A stretch of DNA of 64,000 nt from Mucilaginibacter terrenus (GCF_003432065.1 NZ_QWDE01000002.1:558001-622000), one strand, 5' to 3'. Counted from the stretch's first letter, positions 34,674 through 44,349 are shown. Numbers and translations: made by a program. Notes: generated by a model from the letters alone, not told the origin.

Positions 34674-34751
34674 TTGCAATTATTTTTATTTCGATTGCGT
34701 AAGTGTTAATTGTAATTGCTATGTTGCGTTATAATTAACCTGACCAGCACA

Positions 34752-36323
34752 ATGAAATATTTTCTCAAGAACAAGCCGCTTACTTTTGGCCTGCTGCTGT
34801 TTGTTATTGCAACTTGCTTTACGTTCTACAGCTGCCGTAAGGATAGCATGCACGGAGGGATGGCTGAAAGCGAAGAAGCATTAGCAACCCATGGTGTAAA
34901 CTTAAAAGTAATTCAGCAAAAGTATAATAACAGTATTGCTCAAAACCTTAAAACGTCTTCTGTAACTCCAGATCAATTAAAAAATATAGTAGGAAGCATT
35001 GATGTTGACTGGAGCACCTTTGTGCTTTATAACAATGCCGACAGCAGCCAGACCATTGAGTTTAGCGTGCCAGACGACCACAGCCTTTTGCTGCCCGGAA
35101 GAGCTGTAGATACCGCGAGATACCGTAGTAAAACCAGCGCTGTTTTTATTCTGAAAAGTGATACCGTGAACGCTGCATTTTTTATGAAGACGGTTGAAAA
35201 CGGAACCACCCCGGGGTATGTGTCTACGTTGACCGATTTTCACTACAAGCATATACCGGCAGGTTTTAGCGGTAACGTGCTTTATTTTACGCTCGGCCGT
35301 AATTTTATAAACGGTTATGCCTTTGTGGGTGGTAGCATAAGCAAAGCCCTGTCAGTAAGTGCAATCGTCGGTTCACAACAGGTAAATAGCACACGGCCAG
35401 TAAAAACTGATACTTATATGTACGTAAACTGTACCGAAGAAACTTGGGATATTTACTATACAACCATTTTTGAGGGTGTAGTTACACACCGCGATTATGC
35501 TTACAGTATTACTTTTACGTATTGCGATTTAGCAGATGACGGCGGAGGCGGCAGCTTTCCACCGGGTGGTGGCGTTACCGGAGATGGTGGCGTGAATCCC
35601 AATTTACCACCACTTTGCCCGCCAGCTCCCGCGGTGGCAGCTGTAAAAGGCAAAATTATTATAAACTTAATGCCGGGCGGCGGCGGAGGTAGTGGCGGCG
35701 GAGGCGGTGGTGGTACCACGCCGTGTGTGGTGCCGCAGCCGCCTGCACCGCCTACTACCGCCACGGTAACAAACAATATTAAAAATGCCTGTTTGAAAAG
35801 TATGGTAAACTCAACTATTTCTGCTGGTGTTAGTAATCAAATTAATACTTTAATTCAAAATGTTTTTGGTAGTTCTACAAAGATGAACTTGACTTTTGAG
35901 GAAAGTAGTACATTAATTGCTGAGGCTGATGGATTTACTGTGCCACCGCCGCCAATGGTAAATGGCGCTTTGGATGTAACTGTGCAGTTAGATGTTAATC
36001 ATTTGCCAAGTTACTCACAAGAATATATAGCAAGGGTAATAATGCATGAAGCTTTACATGCTTATATGTTTGCTAATAGCATCAACTTAAACGTGCAGCA
36101 TGAAGACATGGCCATCAATTACGTCACTAAAATGGGGGCAGCCCTTCAACAAATGTTTCCTGGGTTATCCTCTCAAGACGCTAAAAATCTATCGCTCGGT
36201 GGATTGCAATTAACAACTGAGTTTAAGAACAAAATTGCAAGTGATATGGGTTTGCTAGGTAGCTTTGAGGCTATAAATCTAGCCTATGCTATCGGCGGAT
36301 CAGGAACAAGATGTAATAACTAG
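34752..36323 (+). CDS. Lipoprotein with Gly-rich linker and C-terminal HExxH (zincin-like) domain
   Basis: A 523-residue protein. Signal peptide with lipobox ending CFTFYSC, so lipidated near residue 27. Residues about 35-265 form a globular part. A Gly/Pro-rich low-complexity linker follows (about 265-335, with runs of G). The C-terminal domain has RVIMHEALHAYMF, an HExxH zinc site, and VQHEDMAINYV as a possible third ligand region. By eye, the DNA of the C-terminal domain (from about 35760) is more AT-rich than the N-terminal part, and it is followed by small AT-rich genes. This is the make-up of a modular surface protein with an exchanged end. The start is MKYFLKN, not the upstream codons. 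Confidence 0.6.
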   Translation: MKYFLKNKPLTFGLLLFVIATCFTFYSCRKDSMHGGMAESEEALATHGVNLKVIQQKYNNSIAQNLKTSSVTPDQLKNIVGSIDVDWSTFVLYNNADSSQTIEFSVPDDHSLLLPGRAVDTARYRSKTSAVFILKSDTVNAAFFMKTVENGTTPGYVSTLTDFHYKHIPAGFSGNVLYFTLGRNFINGYAFVGGSISKALSVSAIVGSQQVNSTRPVKTDTYMYVNCTEETWDIYYTTIFEGVVTHRDYAYSITFTYCDLADDGGGGSFPPGGGVTGDGGVNPNLPPLCPPAPAVAAVKGKIIINLMPGGGGGSGGGGGGGTTPCVVPQPPAPPTTATVTNNIKNACLKSMVNSTISAGVSNQINTLIQNVFGSSTKMNLTFEESSTLIAEADGFTVPPPPMVNGALDVTVQLDVNHLPSYSQEYIARVIMHEALHAYMFANSINLNVQHEDMAINYVTKMGAALQQMFPGLSSQDAKNLSLGGLQLTTEFKNKIASDMGLLGSFEAINLAYAIGGSGTRCNN

Positions 36324-36330
36324 ACCTTAT

Positions 36331-36882
36331 ATGAAAAATATTAAAAGACTTTTATTTAGCTCATTTATGTTGATGAGCTTTATTACTTTGGGACAGAATA
36401 ATAATAATCACCTATCTAATCGGGTTGATTTAGCAGTTGACAAAAGTTTTAGAAAATCATATCCAGATAGTCTTTTAGGTGTTTTCAGCAACGCAGTGTA
36501 TGCAGTTGTTTACAATCCAAGCTTTTGGAAGAATAATCTGACACAGACTATTACCTTTATTAAGGTTGATATAAATAAAAAAGGGGTAGTTCAAGGCATT
36601 AATTTTTCAGATAGTGCGGATACCACTTTTGTGAACGAATATGCGAGAAAGCTTGACTTTAACACTCTTGTCCCCACATTAAATAAGTACGCAAAAGCAA
36701 TGTCCTATAAAAACCTGTCGTTACTGCTGCCATTAACCTACATCCCGCAGCAAAGAGGCAAACGTGCCATTGATCCTGACGCGCTCAATAGAGTGATGAG
36801 GTTTAATAATAAGTATTTCTCAGGTAAGGCGATTCTTTTAGAACCCTTGAGCATGGGGGTGCTGGCCTGGGGCAATAGCTAA
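36331..36882 (+). CDS. Small exported protein, unknown family
   Basis: A 183-residue protein with a signal peptide (MKNIKRLLFSSFMLMSFITLGQ). The rest has a segment FIKVDINKKGVVQGINFSDSADTTFVNEYARKLDF that recurs in the broken neighbour. I do not recognise a named family. It begins 7 bp after the zincin-like lipoprotein gene and is probably co-expressed. A partner or protective role to the upstream C-terminal domain is a guess from place only. Confidence 0.5.
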   Translation: MKNIKRLLFSSFMLMSFITLGQNNNNHLSNRVDLAVDKSFRKSYPDSLLGVFSNAVYAVVYNPSFWKNNLTQTITFIKVDINKKGVVQGINFSDSADTTFVNEYARKLDFNTLVPTLNKYAKAMSYKNLSLLLPLTYIPQQRGKRAIDPDALNRVMRFNNKYFSGKAILLEPLSMGVLAWGNS

Positions 36883-36915
36883 TATTAAGTATTGCTATTT
36901 GTGGTAGACATAAAA

Positions 36916-37474
36916 ATGAAAAAACAAGCAGCTATATTATTGACATTCTTACTTCTATCAAGCATAACCGTTCACGGACAATGTACTATAAACATATTAA
37001 GGCAGGATAGTAAGGAAACAAAAATGCCAAAAAGTGTTTATGTTGACAGTACTACAATCAATTTAGAAGTTCCGTTTTTTAGGGTGTTAAATGATCCTCA
37101 TTATTGGCACGATCTTCTTACCGAGACTTTTACCTTTATTAAGGTTGACATAAATAGTAAATGAATGGCTCAGGATATTAGCTTTTCGGATAGTGCCGAG
37201 GGTACATTTGTTAACGAATATTTACGGAGGCTTAATTTTACCAGTACAGTACCTGTATAATCGTGGGTGTAAACTCACCTTTAGCATACCCCAGAGTACC
37301 CTGGAAGACAGGTATAAAGCTGCGATAGGTTCTTCACAAGCCATTAGGAGCAGCCAGCATTATCTGGAAAGTATTTACCATGTGGCAGACTTTGGTGAAC
37401 ATGGCAATAGTAGTTTTGAATGTATCTTATTGAAGCCTTTGTATTTCGAAGAAAATGAGCCGCCCGGCTATTAA
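36916..37474 (+). pseudogene. Broken paralogue of the preceding exported-protein gene
   Basis: Starts MKKQAAILLTFLLLSSITVHGQ (signal peptide). The frame is cut by an in-frame TGA at 37162-37164, directly after FTFIKVDINSK; the following codons continue the family pattern (DISFSDSAEGTFVNEYLRRLNF). A frame change then follows near 37258, after which FECILLKPLYFEENEPPGY resembles the C-terminus of the intact paralogue. So it is a disrupted copy from duplication and decay. Confidence 0.6.
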
Positions 37475-37574
37475 GCCCAGATTACTCTAAAAATTCGGCT
37501 AGATAAATTGCGATTACTAATAGATTGCATAAAGCGGAAACTCTAGGACAAAAGTGTAATCCTTAATTAATAAA

Positions 37575-38021
37575 ATGAAAAAGCTCGTTTTAATCATAAT
37601 CATGTTTTCTTCCCACCGAACATTAGCACAAAGCAACCGTTCAACTTACTTTTATATAGATAGTGCGCAAGTAAAAAATTGGGAGGTGTTTGATGATGCT
37701 CCGTTCAGATACTACAAGTTAACATCTCCTCTTTTACAAAATGGGGGACAACTTGTTTGCAGCTATAATGTGAACGATAAACGGTTGAAAATATCTAGAG
37801 CAAATTTAAGCATGTACCACTTGGCTAACACTGAGTTACTGATAAAAGTAGCTGAAGAAAGCATCCGATACAATAACAATCGTTCCCCAATTTATTTTAT
37901 ACTTGCTAAAGGAAATTGCCTGGTTCTGCATAAGGTTAAAGTTCAAAACACAGACAGGGGTGTAGATAACCCCGGGGTTCTGGTTCAACCGCCGGCCGCT
38001 ATAAAGCAAAAACGTAAATAA
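37575..38021 (+). CDS. Small exported protein, unknown
   Basis: A 148-residue protein with a signal-like N-terminus (MKKLVLIIIMFSSHRTLAQ). The body is beta-patterned (STYFYIDSAQVKNWEVF...PLLQNGGQLVCSYNV), with a basic end (PPAAIKQKRK). I do not recognise a family. It lies in the AT-rich variable patch between egtD and the SPFH gene. Confidence 0.45.
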   Translation: MKKLVLIIIMFSSHRTLAQSNRSTYFYIDSAQVKNWEVFDDAPFRYYKLTSPLLQNGGQLVCSYNVNDKRLKISRANLSMYHLANTELLIKVAEESIRYNNNRSPIYFILAKGNCLVLHKVKVQNTDRGVDNPGVLVQPPAAIKQKRK

Positions 38022-38029
38022 CGTCAGTA

Positions 38030-38272
38030 TTGTGTGACTATAAAAAAATCGTTGCTGGCATCATGTTATTCGTTTTTGTAAATTGTAATAGCAGCAACTT
38101 AAACAGTAAACGTGATACTGTAGAAGTTGTAAATGGTGCATATCACTCGAGCAAGCTTGTAGACGACATCCCGGATACTATCAATTCCGTTATTATTGTT
38201 AAAAATAGCCTGGTAAACTCCTCGTGGCCGAAACACTTTCTGTTAGCCGCTCATCAAATACTTACTTTATAA
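38030..38272 (+). CDS. Small putative lipoprotein
   Basis: An 80-residue frame starting GTG (38030), 8 bp after the previous gene. It has a hydrophobic stretch ending VNCNSS that could be a lipobox cysteine, then mixed polar residues. No family is recognised. The frame looks short at its C-terminus (HQILTL), so it may be truncated. Confidence 0.35.
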   Translation: MCDYKKIVAGIMLFVFVNCNSSNLNSKRDTVEVVNGAYHSSKLVDDIPDTINSVIIVKNSLVNSSWPKHFLLAAHQILTL

Positions 38273-38321
38273 AGGTTGCGCATCTGTTTATTAGCGCTAT
38301 CTTTATTAAAATTAAACACCA

Positions 38322-39263
38322 ATGTCGCCTGCATCTCTTATTGTATACGTTTTAGTTTTCTTTCTTATCATTATTATTCTTTCGTCTTTTGTAACAGTTA
38401 AGCAGGGTACAATTGTCGTCATCACCGTATTTGGAAAGTATCGCCGCATTCTTACGCCGGGGCTCAATTTCAAAATTCCGCTTATCGAGAATATTTACTC
38501 TAAGATATCTATCCAAAACCGTTCGGTAGAGCTGGAATTTCAGGCGGTAACGTTTGACCAGGCGAACGTGTACTTTAAAGCCATGCTGCTGTATTCGGTA
38601 CTGGATCAGCAGGAAGAAACCATCAAAAACGTGGCCTTCAAGTTTGTAGATGAGCGCAACCTCATGCAGGCTTTAATACGCACTGTAGAAGGCTCTATCC
38701 GCGCCTTTGTGGCCACCAAAAGACAAAGCGAAGTATTGATACTCCGCCGGGACATTGTAGAGCACGTAAAGGAGCAACTGGATACCATACTGGAAGGCTG
38801 GGGCTATCACCTGCAGGACCTTCAGCTAAATGATATTACGTTTGACGACGTGATTATGAAATCTATGAGCCAGGTAGTGGCATCAAACAATCTTAAAGCT
38901 GCTGCCGAGAACGAAGGACAGGCGTTGCTGATCACCAAAACAAAAGCTGCCGAGGCTGATGGTAATGCTATAAAGATATCTGCCGAGGCCGAGCGGCAGG
39001 CAGCACAATTACGTGGTCAGGGTATAGCGCTGTTCCGTGAGGAAGTTGCCAAGGGTATGACATCCGCTGCAAAGGAAATGCAGACCGCCAATATGGATAC
39101 TTCCGTTATACTGTTTACCATGTGGACGGAATCTATCAAGCACTTTTCGGAAAACTCCAAAGGCAACGTTATTTTTCTGGATGGATCCAGCGACGCTATG
39201 CAGCGCACCATGAAAGAAATGATGGCTTTAAACCAATTACATACCGACGCAGTCAAAAAGTAA
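38322..39263 (+). CDS. SPFH/band-7 (slipin-like) membrane protein
   Basis: A 313-residue protein with an N-terminal membrane helix (SLIVYVLVFFLIIIILSSF), then the band-7 domain (TVKQGTIVVITVFGKYRRILTPGLNFKIPLIE), then a helical coiled-coil part (AAENEGQALLITKTKAAEADGNAIKISAEAERQAA). Such proteins form oligomeric scaffolds in membranes. No NfeD partner is next to it. It begins the conserved chromosome again after the variable patch. Confidence 0.88.
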   Translation: MSPASLIVYVLVFFLIIIILSSFVTVKQGTIVVITVFGKYRRILTPGLNFKIPLIENIYSKISIQNRSVELEFQAVTFDQANVYFKAMLLYSVLDQQEETIKNVAFKFVDERNLMQALIRTVEGSIRAFVATKRQSEVLILRRDIVEHVKEQLDTILEGWGYHLQDLQLNDITFDDVIMKSMSQVVASNNLKAAAENEGQALLITKTKAAEADGNAIKISAEAERQAAQLRGQGIALFREEVAKGMTSAAKEMQTANMDTSVILFTMWTESIKHFSENSKGNVIFLDGSSDAMQRTMKEMMALNQLHTDAVKK

Positions 39264-39285
39264 ATTATTTACTTTTTATGCTATA

Positions 39286-39843
39286 ATGGAATTTAAACTA
39301 TTAAGGATAAGCTGCGTACTTGTCCTGTTTATGCTTGCTGCTACGTCGCTGTTTGCGCAGCCATTCAGGCAGCTCACCCCGGCCGATTTCCGGGGCTATC
39401 CAAAGGTGAACAACCGCGGGGTGGTGGCTTATACCAATTGCACTATCGATTTTCATTTCCAGGCCTCACATGAGCATGGCCAATACCGGCTCAACTTCAC
39501 AGTAAGGCTAAACATGAACAACGATAAATCGTGGATAAACCAATCACTTATCGGCGATAGGGCAAACCTGGCCGAAATACTGAAGCACGAGCAGGGGCAC
39601 TACAACATAGCTTACCTGGAGCAGCAGGAGGTGTTACGTACCATGAGCCGCAGCCGCTTTACAGCAAATTACCAGCAGGAGGCAATGGCTATTTTTAACC
39701 AGATAGATGCCAAATACAAGCAGCTTAACCTTAATTACGATGCTGATACCGAACACAGTACCAATAAGCAGCAGCAAAAAAGCTGGGATACTTACTTTGC
39801 TAAACGACTGGAGTTTGCGCCGCCGGTAAATGCAGGTTTATAG
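39286..39843 (+). CDS. DUF922 exported protein with HExxH motif
   Basis: A 185-residue protein with a signal peptide (LLRISCVLVLFMLAATSLFAQ). The domain begins LTPADFRGYP and has a zinc-binding pattern LKHEQGHYNIAYLEQQ (HExxH; residues about 102-117). DUF922 proteins are listed as putative zinc-dependent proteases. It starts 22 bp after the SPFH gene. Substrate unknown. Confidence 0.8.
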   Translation: MEFKLLRISCVLVLFMLAATSLFAQPFRQLTPADFRGYPKVNNRGVVAYTNCTIDFHFQASHEHGQYRLNFTVRLNMNNDKSWINQSLIGDRANLAEILKHEQGHYNIAYLEQQEVLRTMSRSRFTANYQQEAMAIFNQIDAKYKQLNLNYDADTEHSTNKQQQKSWDTYFAKRLEFAPPVNAGL

Positions 39844-39858
39844 CACGGTTGCTCCCGA

Positions 39859-39890
39859 TTTGAAAGCTGTATATTATTGCCGTACTTTTG
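39859..39890 (+). promoter_or_regulatory. Promoter of the LpxH-like gene
   Basis: TTTG (39859-39862) and TACTTTTG (39883-39890) are separated by 20 bp, a full consensus match for this phylum. The ATG at 39897 begins 6 bp after the -7 box, so the mRNA would start at or next to the start codon. Confidence 0.65.
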
Positions 39891-39896
39891 ACGAAT

Positions 39897-40655
39897 ATGC
39901 CAGAGCGTAATAAGCTATATTTTGCATCCGACTTTCATTTAGGCGCTGTAAGTTACGAGTCTTCCAGGGAACGTGAAGACCGTATTGTTCGCTGGCTTAA
40001 TGCAATTGCACCCGACGCTGCCGAACTCTTTTTAGTAGGGGACATTTTTGATTTTTGGTTTGAATATAAAACGGTAGTGCCAAAAGGTTATATCCGTTTT
40101 CTGGGAAAGCTGAGCGAAATGGCAGATGCGGGGATCAAAATCTATTTTTTTAAGGGCAACCACGATATGTGGATGTTTGATTACCTCGAAAAGGAACTAA
40201 ATGCAACCATAGTTTCTAATGAACTAAGCATAGAACGTAATGGCAAGCGTTTTTACATCCATCATGGCGATGGTCTTGGTCCAGGCGACAAAAGCTATAA
40301 ATTTTTAAAGAAGATATTTCGCAGCAAACTTTGCCAGTGGCTATTTGCAAGGCTTCACCCTAACCTGGGGGTTGGCATTGCAAATATGTGGTCTGGTAAA
40401 AGCAGGATGGAGGGCAATCGCACGCAACATTTGCGGGCACACGAACAAGAGTGGCTGGTGCAATACTCGAACGAGGTGCTCGCCAATAGCCATTATGATT
40501 ACCTGATCTATGGGCACCGTCACTATCCGCTTGATATTACGCTTTCGCCACAAAGCAGGTATATAAACCTTGGCGAATGGGTTAACTACAGCACTTATGC
40601 GGTATTTGACGGAGAAAACGTTTCGTTGCAACATTTTGAGCCGGCAAGAAAGTAG
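39897..40655 (+). CDS. UDP-2,3-diacylglucosamine diphosphatase-like metallophosphatase
   Basis: A 252-residue calcineurin-fold enzyme with ordered metal motifs: ASDFHLG, FLVGDIFDFWF, FFKGNHDMWM, YIHHGDGL and YGHRHYP. It resembles LpxH-type enzymes, which remove UMP from UDP-diacylglucosamine in lipid A synthesis. The start ATG at 39897 fits a near-leaderless promoter. It stands alone. An alternative is another phosphoesterase of the same fold. Confidence 0.85.
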   Translation: MPERNKLYFASDFHLGAVSYESSREREDRIVRWLNAIAPDAAELFLVGDIFDFWFEYKTVVPKGYIRFLGKLSEMADAGIKIYFFKGNHDMWMFDYLEKELNATIVSNELSIERNGKRFYIHHGDGLGPGDKSYKFLKKIFRSKLCQWLFARLHPNLGVGIANMWSGKSRMEGNRTQHLRAHEQEWLVQYSNEVLANSHYDYLIYGHRHYPLDITLSPQSRYINLGEWVNYSTYAVFDGENVSLQHFEPARK

Positions 40656-40778
40656 GTGCGATTTTACAATACGCTGAGTACAGAAGGAAGTATTTTACGT
40701 ATTTTTGCATGTTGTTCTGCGTATTTAGCTTATTGTTTTTAGCAATAGGTTGACGTTTGCAGATGATTAATTAAGAAG

Positions 40779-41852
40779 ATGTTAGAGAAATTAGAAGCGA
40801 TATTTCAACGCTGGAAGACAGTTGAAGGTGAGTTAAGCAGTCCTGATGCTATGGCTGATATGAAACGTTTTGCCCAGCTGAACAAAGAATATAAAGATTT
40901 GGCCAAGATTGTTGATGAGTACAACAAGTACCGAAACATCATGAGCAATATTGACACCAACAAGCAAATTCTTGCAACCGAAAAGGACGATGAGTTTCGC
41001 GAAATGGCCAAGATGGAACTTGACGAATTATTAGGTCAGCAGGAGGAGATGGAAGAAGCCATTCGCCTGATGCTGATCCCTAAGGATCCTGAAGATTCTA
41101 AGAACGCCATTATAGAAATCCGTGGTGGTACCGGCGGCGACGAGGCTGCACTTTTTGCAGGCGACTTGTACCGCATGTATATGCGGTATTGCGAAAAACG
41201 TGGCTGGAAAACCGAACTGGTAGATTATACCGAAGGTACATCTGGCGGGTACAAGGAAATTGTATTCAATGTAAATGCCGAGGACGCCTACGGGAACTTC
41301 AAATACGAATCCGGCGTTCACCGTGTACAGCGTGTACCGGATACAGAAACGCAAGGACGTGTGCATACATCGGCCGCTTCTGTAGTAGTGTTACCGGAAG
41401 TTGACGAATTTGATATTGATCTGCAGGTGAGTGATATTCGTAAAGACCTATTCTGTGCTTCAGGGCCGGGTGGTCAGTCGGTAAACACCACCTATTCTGC
41501 CGTACGCTTAACCCACATTCCGACAGGTATTGTTGCCCAGTGCCAGGATCAGAAATCACAGTTGAAAAACTACGATAAGGCTTTACAGGTACTGCGTTCA
41601 CGTGTATACGAAATGGAGTTGCAAAAGCACCTGGAAGAAACCTCTAAAAAGCGTAAAACAATGGTGGCAACGGGTGACAGGTCTGCCAAAGTGCGCACGT
41701 ACAACTACCCTCAGGGCCGTTTAACAGAACACCGTATCGGCCTTACCATCTACAATCTCCCGGGAGTTATGAACGGCGACCTTCAGGAGATTATGGAAGC
41801 GCTTCAGTTCGCAGAAAACGCCGAGAAGTTGAAAGAAGGTACAGTAGCTTAA
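40779..41852 (+). CDS. prfA: Peptide chain release factor 1
   Basis: A 357-residue RF1. It has an N-terminal helical domain, the GGQ motif [10 protein letters not shown] (residues 231-233) that triggers peptide release, the RIGLT-like C-terminal domain and the [10 protein letters not shown] element. It ends translation at UAG and UAA. A candidate -7 element TATTTTTG (40700-40707) lies upstream, leaving a leader of about 65 bp. A terminator follows the gene. Confidence 0.95.
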   Translation: MLEKLEAIFQRWKTVEGELSSPDAMADMKRFAQLNKEYKDLAKIVDEYNKYRNIMSNIDTNKQILATEKDDEFREMAKMELDELLGQQEEMEEAIRLMLIPKDPEDSKNAIIEIRGGTGGDEAALFAGDLYRMYMRYCEKRGWKTELVDYTEGTSGGYKEIVFNVNAEDAYGNFKYESGVHRVQRVPDTETQGRVHTSAASVVVLPEVDEFDIDLQVSDIRKDLFCASGPGGQSVNTTYSAVRLTHIPTGIVAQCQDQKSQLKNYDKALQVLRSRVYEMELQKHLEETSKKRKTMVATGDRSAKVRTYNYPQGRLTEHRIGLTIYNLPGVMNGDLQEIMEALQFAENAEKLKEGTVA

Positions 41853-41874
41853 TGCAGCTGTAAAACTTATACTG

Positions 41875-41900
41875 AAAGGCGCTTAATAGCGCCTTTTTTG
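41875..41900 (+). terminator. Rho-independent terminator of prfA
   Basis: GGCGCT (41878-41883) pairs with AGCGCC (41888-41893) around TAAT, flanked by AAA before and six T after. Confidence 0.85.
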
Positions 41901-42025
41901 TTTTAACGGGCCTTTTCATCTCATTTTCATGATGCACCTATACTTTAGCAGGGTTAGGTTCCGGATGGTGTGTTTTCTTTAGCACTGTTTGTAACGTTTT
42001 TAGCTGTACGTAAATCTATAGGCAT

Positions 42026-42949
42026 ATGCTGGAAGTAAAGAGTTTAACTAGTAATAAAACGATATTCGGGCACTCTGCCGAACTGATGGGCAGTCGTTTT
42101 GAAATAAGTGTCGTTTCGGATGAGGAAGCTTTGGCCAACCAGCAGGTGGCGGCAGCACTGGACGAGATTGATCGTGTAGGAGAGCTGTTAAGTACCGTTG
42201 CTGATGACAGCAAAATAAACGAAATAAACCGGAACGCGGGTTTAAAGCCGGTAAAGGTGGACAGCGAAATATTCAGGCTGGTAGAACGTTCCTTGCAAAT
42301 ATCGGAACTTACTTATGGTACTTTCGACATTACCCATCCTTCAGAGCAACCAATAATAAATAATGCAAAACCAGCCAGGCGCAAAGCTAACGTTGCCAGT
42401 TACAAGAATATAGTACTTGATGCTGCCAAACAGACCGTATTTCTTAAGAACAAGGGTATGCGCATTGGCTTTGATGCTATTAGCCGTGGCTATGCTGCGG
42501 ATAGGGCCAAGTACATTTTGCAAATGAGTGGTGTAAGCAGTGGTGTTATCAATGCTGGCGGCGACCTGCTTAGCTGGGGACTTCAGCTGGACAACACGCC
42601 ATGGACAATAGGCGCTGCCGATCCTTCGCAGGCACACCAGCCCTTTGCGGGCTTAAACATAAGCAACATGGCCATTACAACATCTTTTAACAATGAAAGT
42701 GCTGATACTGTAGCCCCCAATAAAATAGCCGGCAATATCAATCCGGAAACAGGCTTTGAGGTAAGTAAAATTAAAAGCGTAAGTATTATTACACCTGGTG
42801 CGGAACTTGCCGATGCAATGGCGCTGCCTATTATTGCAATGGGCATTAATGCCGGCCTGTATCTTATTAACAAGCTTAATCAAATGGCTTGTATTATAAT
42901 TGACGATCATCAGCGGGTATATACATCCAGGGCGGTAAGCCTTGCCTGA
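42026..42949 (+). CDS. apbE: FAD:protein FMN transferase (ApbE-like)
   Basis: A 307-residue protein with the ApbE pattern: HSAELMGSRFEISV near the N-terminus, LTYGTFDITHPS, IGFDAISRGYAADRAKYIL, GVINAGGDLLSWG, and the C-terminal VSIITPGAELADAMALPI. It attaches FMN to threonines of target flavoproteins such as NqrC. No signal peptide or lipobox is seen at the chosen start, unlike periplasmic ApbE, so it may act in the cytoplasm or a start upstream may be missed. It stands alone. Confidence 0.85.
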   Translation: MLEVKSLTSNKTIFGHSAELMGSRFEISVVSDEEALANQQVAAALDEIDRVGELLSTVADDSKINEINRNAGLKPVKVDSEIFRLVERSLQISELTYGTFDITHPSEQPIINNAKPARRKANVASYKNIVLDAAKQTVFLKNKGMRIGFDAISRGYAADRAKYILQMSGVSSGVINAGGDLLSWGLQLDNTPWTIGAADPSQAHQPFAGLNISNMAITTSFNNESADTVAPNKIAGNINPETGFEVSKIKSVSIITPGAELADAMALPIIAMGINAGLYLINKLNQMACIIIDDHQRVYTSRAVSLA

Positions 42950-43086
42950 TATAAAGCTCAACACGTTGGTTAATTGTTATATTTACCCCTACTAAATCAA
43001 TTTTTATAGTTAAAATTTTACCGTAAATACTTCATTTACAAAGCGGCTTTGTGGCCCTTGTAAATAATGATTTTCTTTCCTTTATA

Positions 43087-43419
43087 ATGATAAAGCGGCT
43101 CCTTTATATTGTGTTGTGTATTATATGGGTGCCGTGCCTCTTATCTGCAAAAAGCATTACTTTCACTAAAAATAATGTATCCGGCTATGCTATACGCCCG
43201 GGTACGTCGTTATTGCAGGATACCACCAACAAAGCCAAACAACACGACGACGATAAAAAGAAGATAAAGGAAGTAGCTAAAGCAAAAAAACAACCAAAGC
43301 CCGAAAAGATAGAAGAGCTTGACCCGCTTACCGGTAAGCCCAAGGTGAAACCTAAGCGGCAACGGCGGCCTGAAGGGCTAGAGCGCCCACCTGAAATACC
43401 AAGAAGAAATAATAATTAA
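43087..43419 (+). CDS. Small basic exported protein
   Basis: A 110-residue protein with a signal peptide (MIKRLLYIVLCIIWVPCLLSAKS), then a strongly charged, disordered region rich in Lys, Pro and Arg (KQPKPEKIEEL...KVKPKRQRRPEGLERPP). No fold or family is recognised. It begins a plus-strand run with a barrel protein and a two-component system, so it may be part of the sensed envelope function. Confidence 0.5.
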   Translation: MIKRLLYIVLCIIWVPCLLSAKSITFTKNNVSGYAIRPGTSLLQDTTNKAKQHDDDKKKIKEVAKAKKQPKPEKIEELDPLTGKPKVKPKRQRRPEGLERPPEIPRRNNN

Positions 43420-43440
43420 TATTAAGTTTACGCACTATTA

Positions 43441-44349
43441 ATGAAATACTTCGGCATATTGGTTCTGTCTTTTATTTGCAACGCTGTAAATGCGTTAGAG
43501 CACCCGCTTGTGCCAGCTTTGGAAGCGCCGGTAACTAATGTAAGCGCCGATACAACCCGGAAAGACACGGTCGCCGAAGCTGCACCCGTACGAAAAAACT
43601 CACTTTCGGCTGGGATAAACTATGGCAGTGACGCACTGTTCTTTGGCCGTACAGGTCCTTACAAGTATCCATTTATGGCTGCCGATGCAGTTATCAATTA
43701 CAAATCCGGGTGGTTTGTTTACGGTTCGGCACTTAAGGTTTTAGGTTATAATGCTGCCACAATAGATGAGGTTGATGTGGGTGGGGGGTACTACTACAGG
43801 GTATCAAAAAAAATTGCCGGTAACGTTAGTTATACTCGCTTTATATTCAATAATAAGTCTGAGATAATAAAATCAGCATCATCAAACGACATTAACTTAA
43901 AGAATGCTGTTGACTGGGGGCCGTTTAAAACAACCCTGATTGGAGATTACCTCTTCGGCAAGTCACACGATATTTTTGCAACTGTAAGCAATTCCAAATA
44001 CTGGGAAAGCAGCTGGAATGTTTTTGATGATCAGGATTATCTTTCTATCAACCCTGCCTTTACTTTTATTTTAGGTACGCAAAACTTCGTGCAGCGATAT
44101 TCCATCGATCATAAGTATAGATTAGAAGCAAATAACATTTACATCCGTAATGAGAACGGCGCCGGCGCACGGGCTAATGCGCGGTTTACCATGCTTAACT
44201 ACAGCATAAAGGTGCCTGTAGCATATAACCGCCCACATTATACAGTAGAGTTTTCCTATAAATACTCTATGCCGGTAAATGTAGAAGGTGCTTTAATGAA
44301 CCGCAGGGAATCGTTCTACAATCTTACCTTTTATTACATTTTTTACTGA
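43441..44349 (+). CDS. Putative outer-membrane beta-barrel protein
   Basis: A 302-residue protein with a signal peptide (GILVLSFICNAVNA). The rest shows alternating aromatic/small strands, with many Tyr and Phe (GWFVYGSALKVLGYN; GGGYYYRVSKK; YTVEFSYKYSMPV), and ends in aromatic residues LTFYYIFY, as outer-membrane barrels do. The family is not named by eye. It lies 6 bp before the response regulator gene. Confidence 0.6.
   Translation: MKYFGILVLSFICNAVNALEHPLVPALEAPVTNVSADTTRKDTVAEAAPVRKNSLSAGINYGSDALFFGRTGPYKYPFMAADAVINYKSGWFVYGSALKVLGYNAATIDEVDVGGGYYYRVSKKIAGNVSYTRFIFNNKSEIIKSASSNDINLKNAVDWGPFKTTLIGDYLFGKSHDIFATVSNSKYWESSWNVFDDQDYLSINPAFTFILGTQNFVQRYSIDHKYRLEANNIYIRNENGAGARANARFTMLNYSIKVPVAYNRPHYTVEFSYKYSMPVNVEGALMNRRESFYNLTFYYIFY

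Noticed and set aside
35501..35776. Proline-rich frame on the minus strand
   Set aside because: It is the antisense of the Gly/Pro-rich linker in the lipoprotein; low-complexity DNA gives open frames on both strands.
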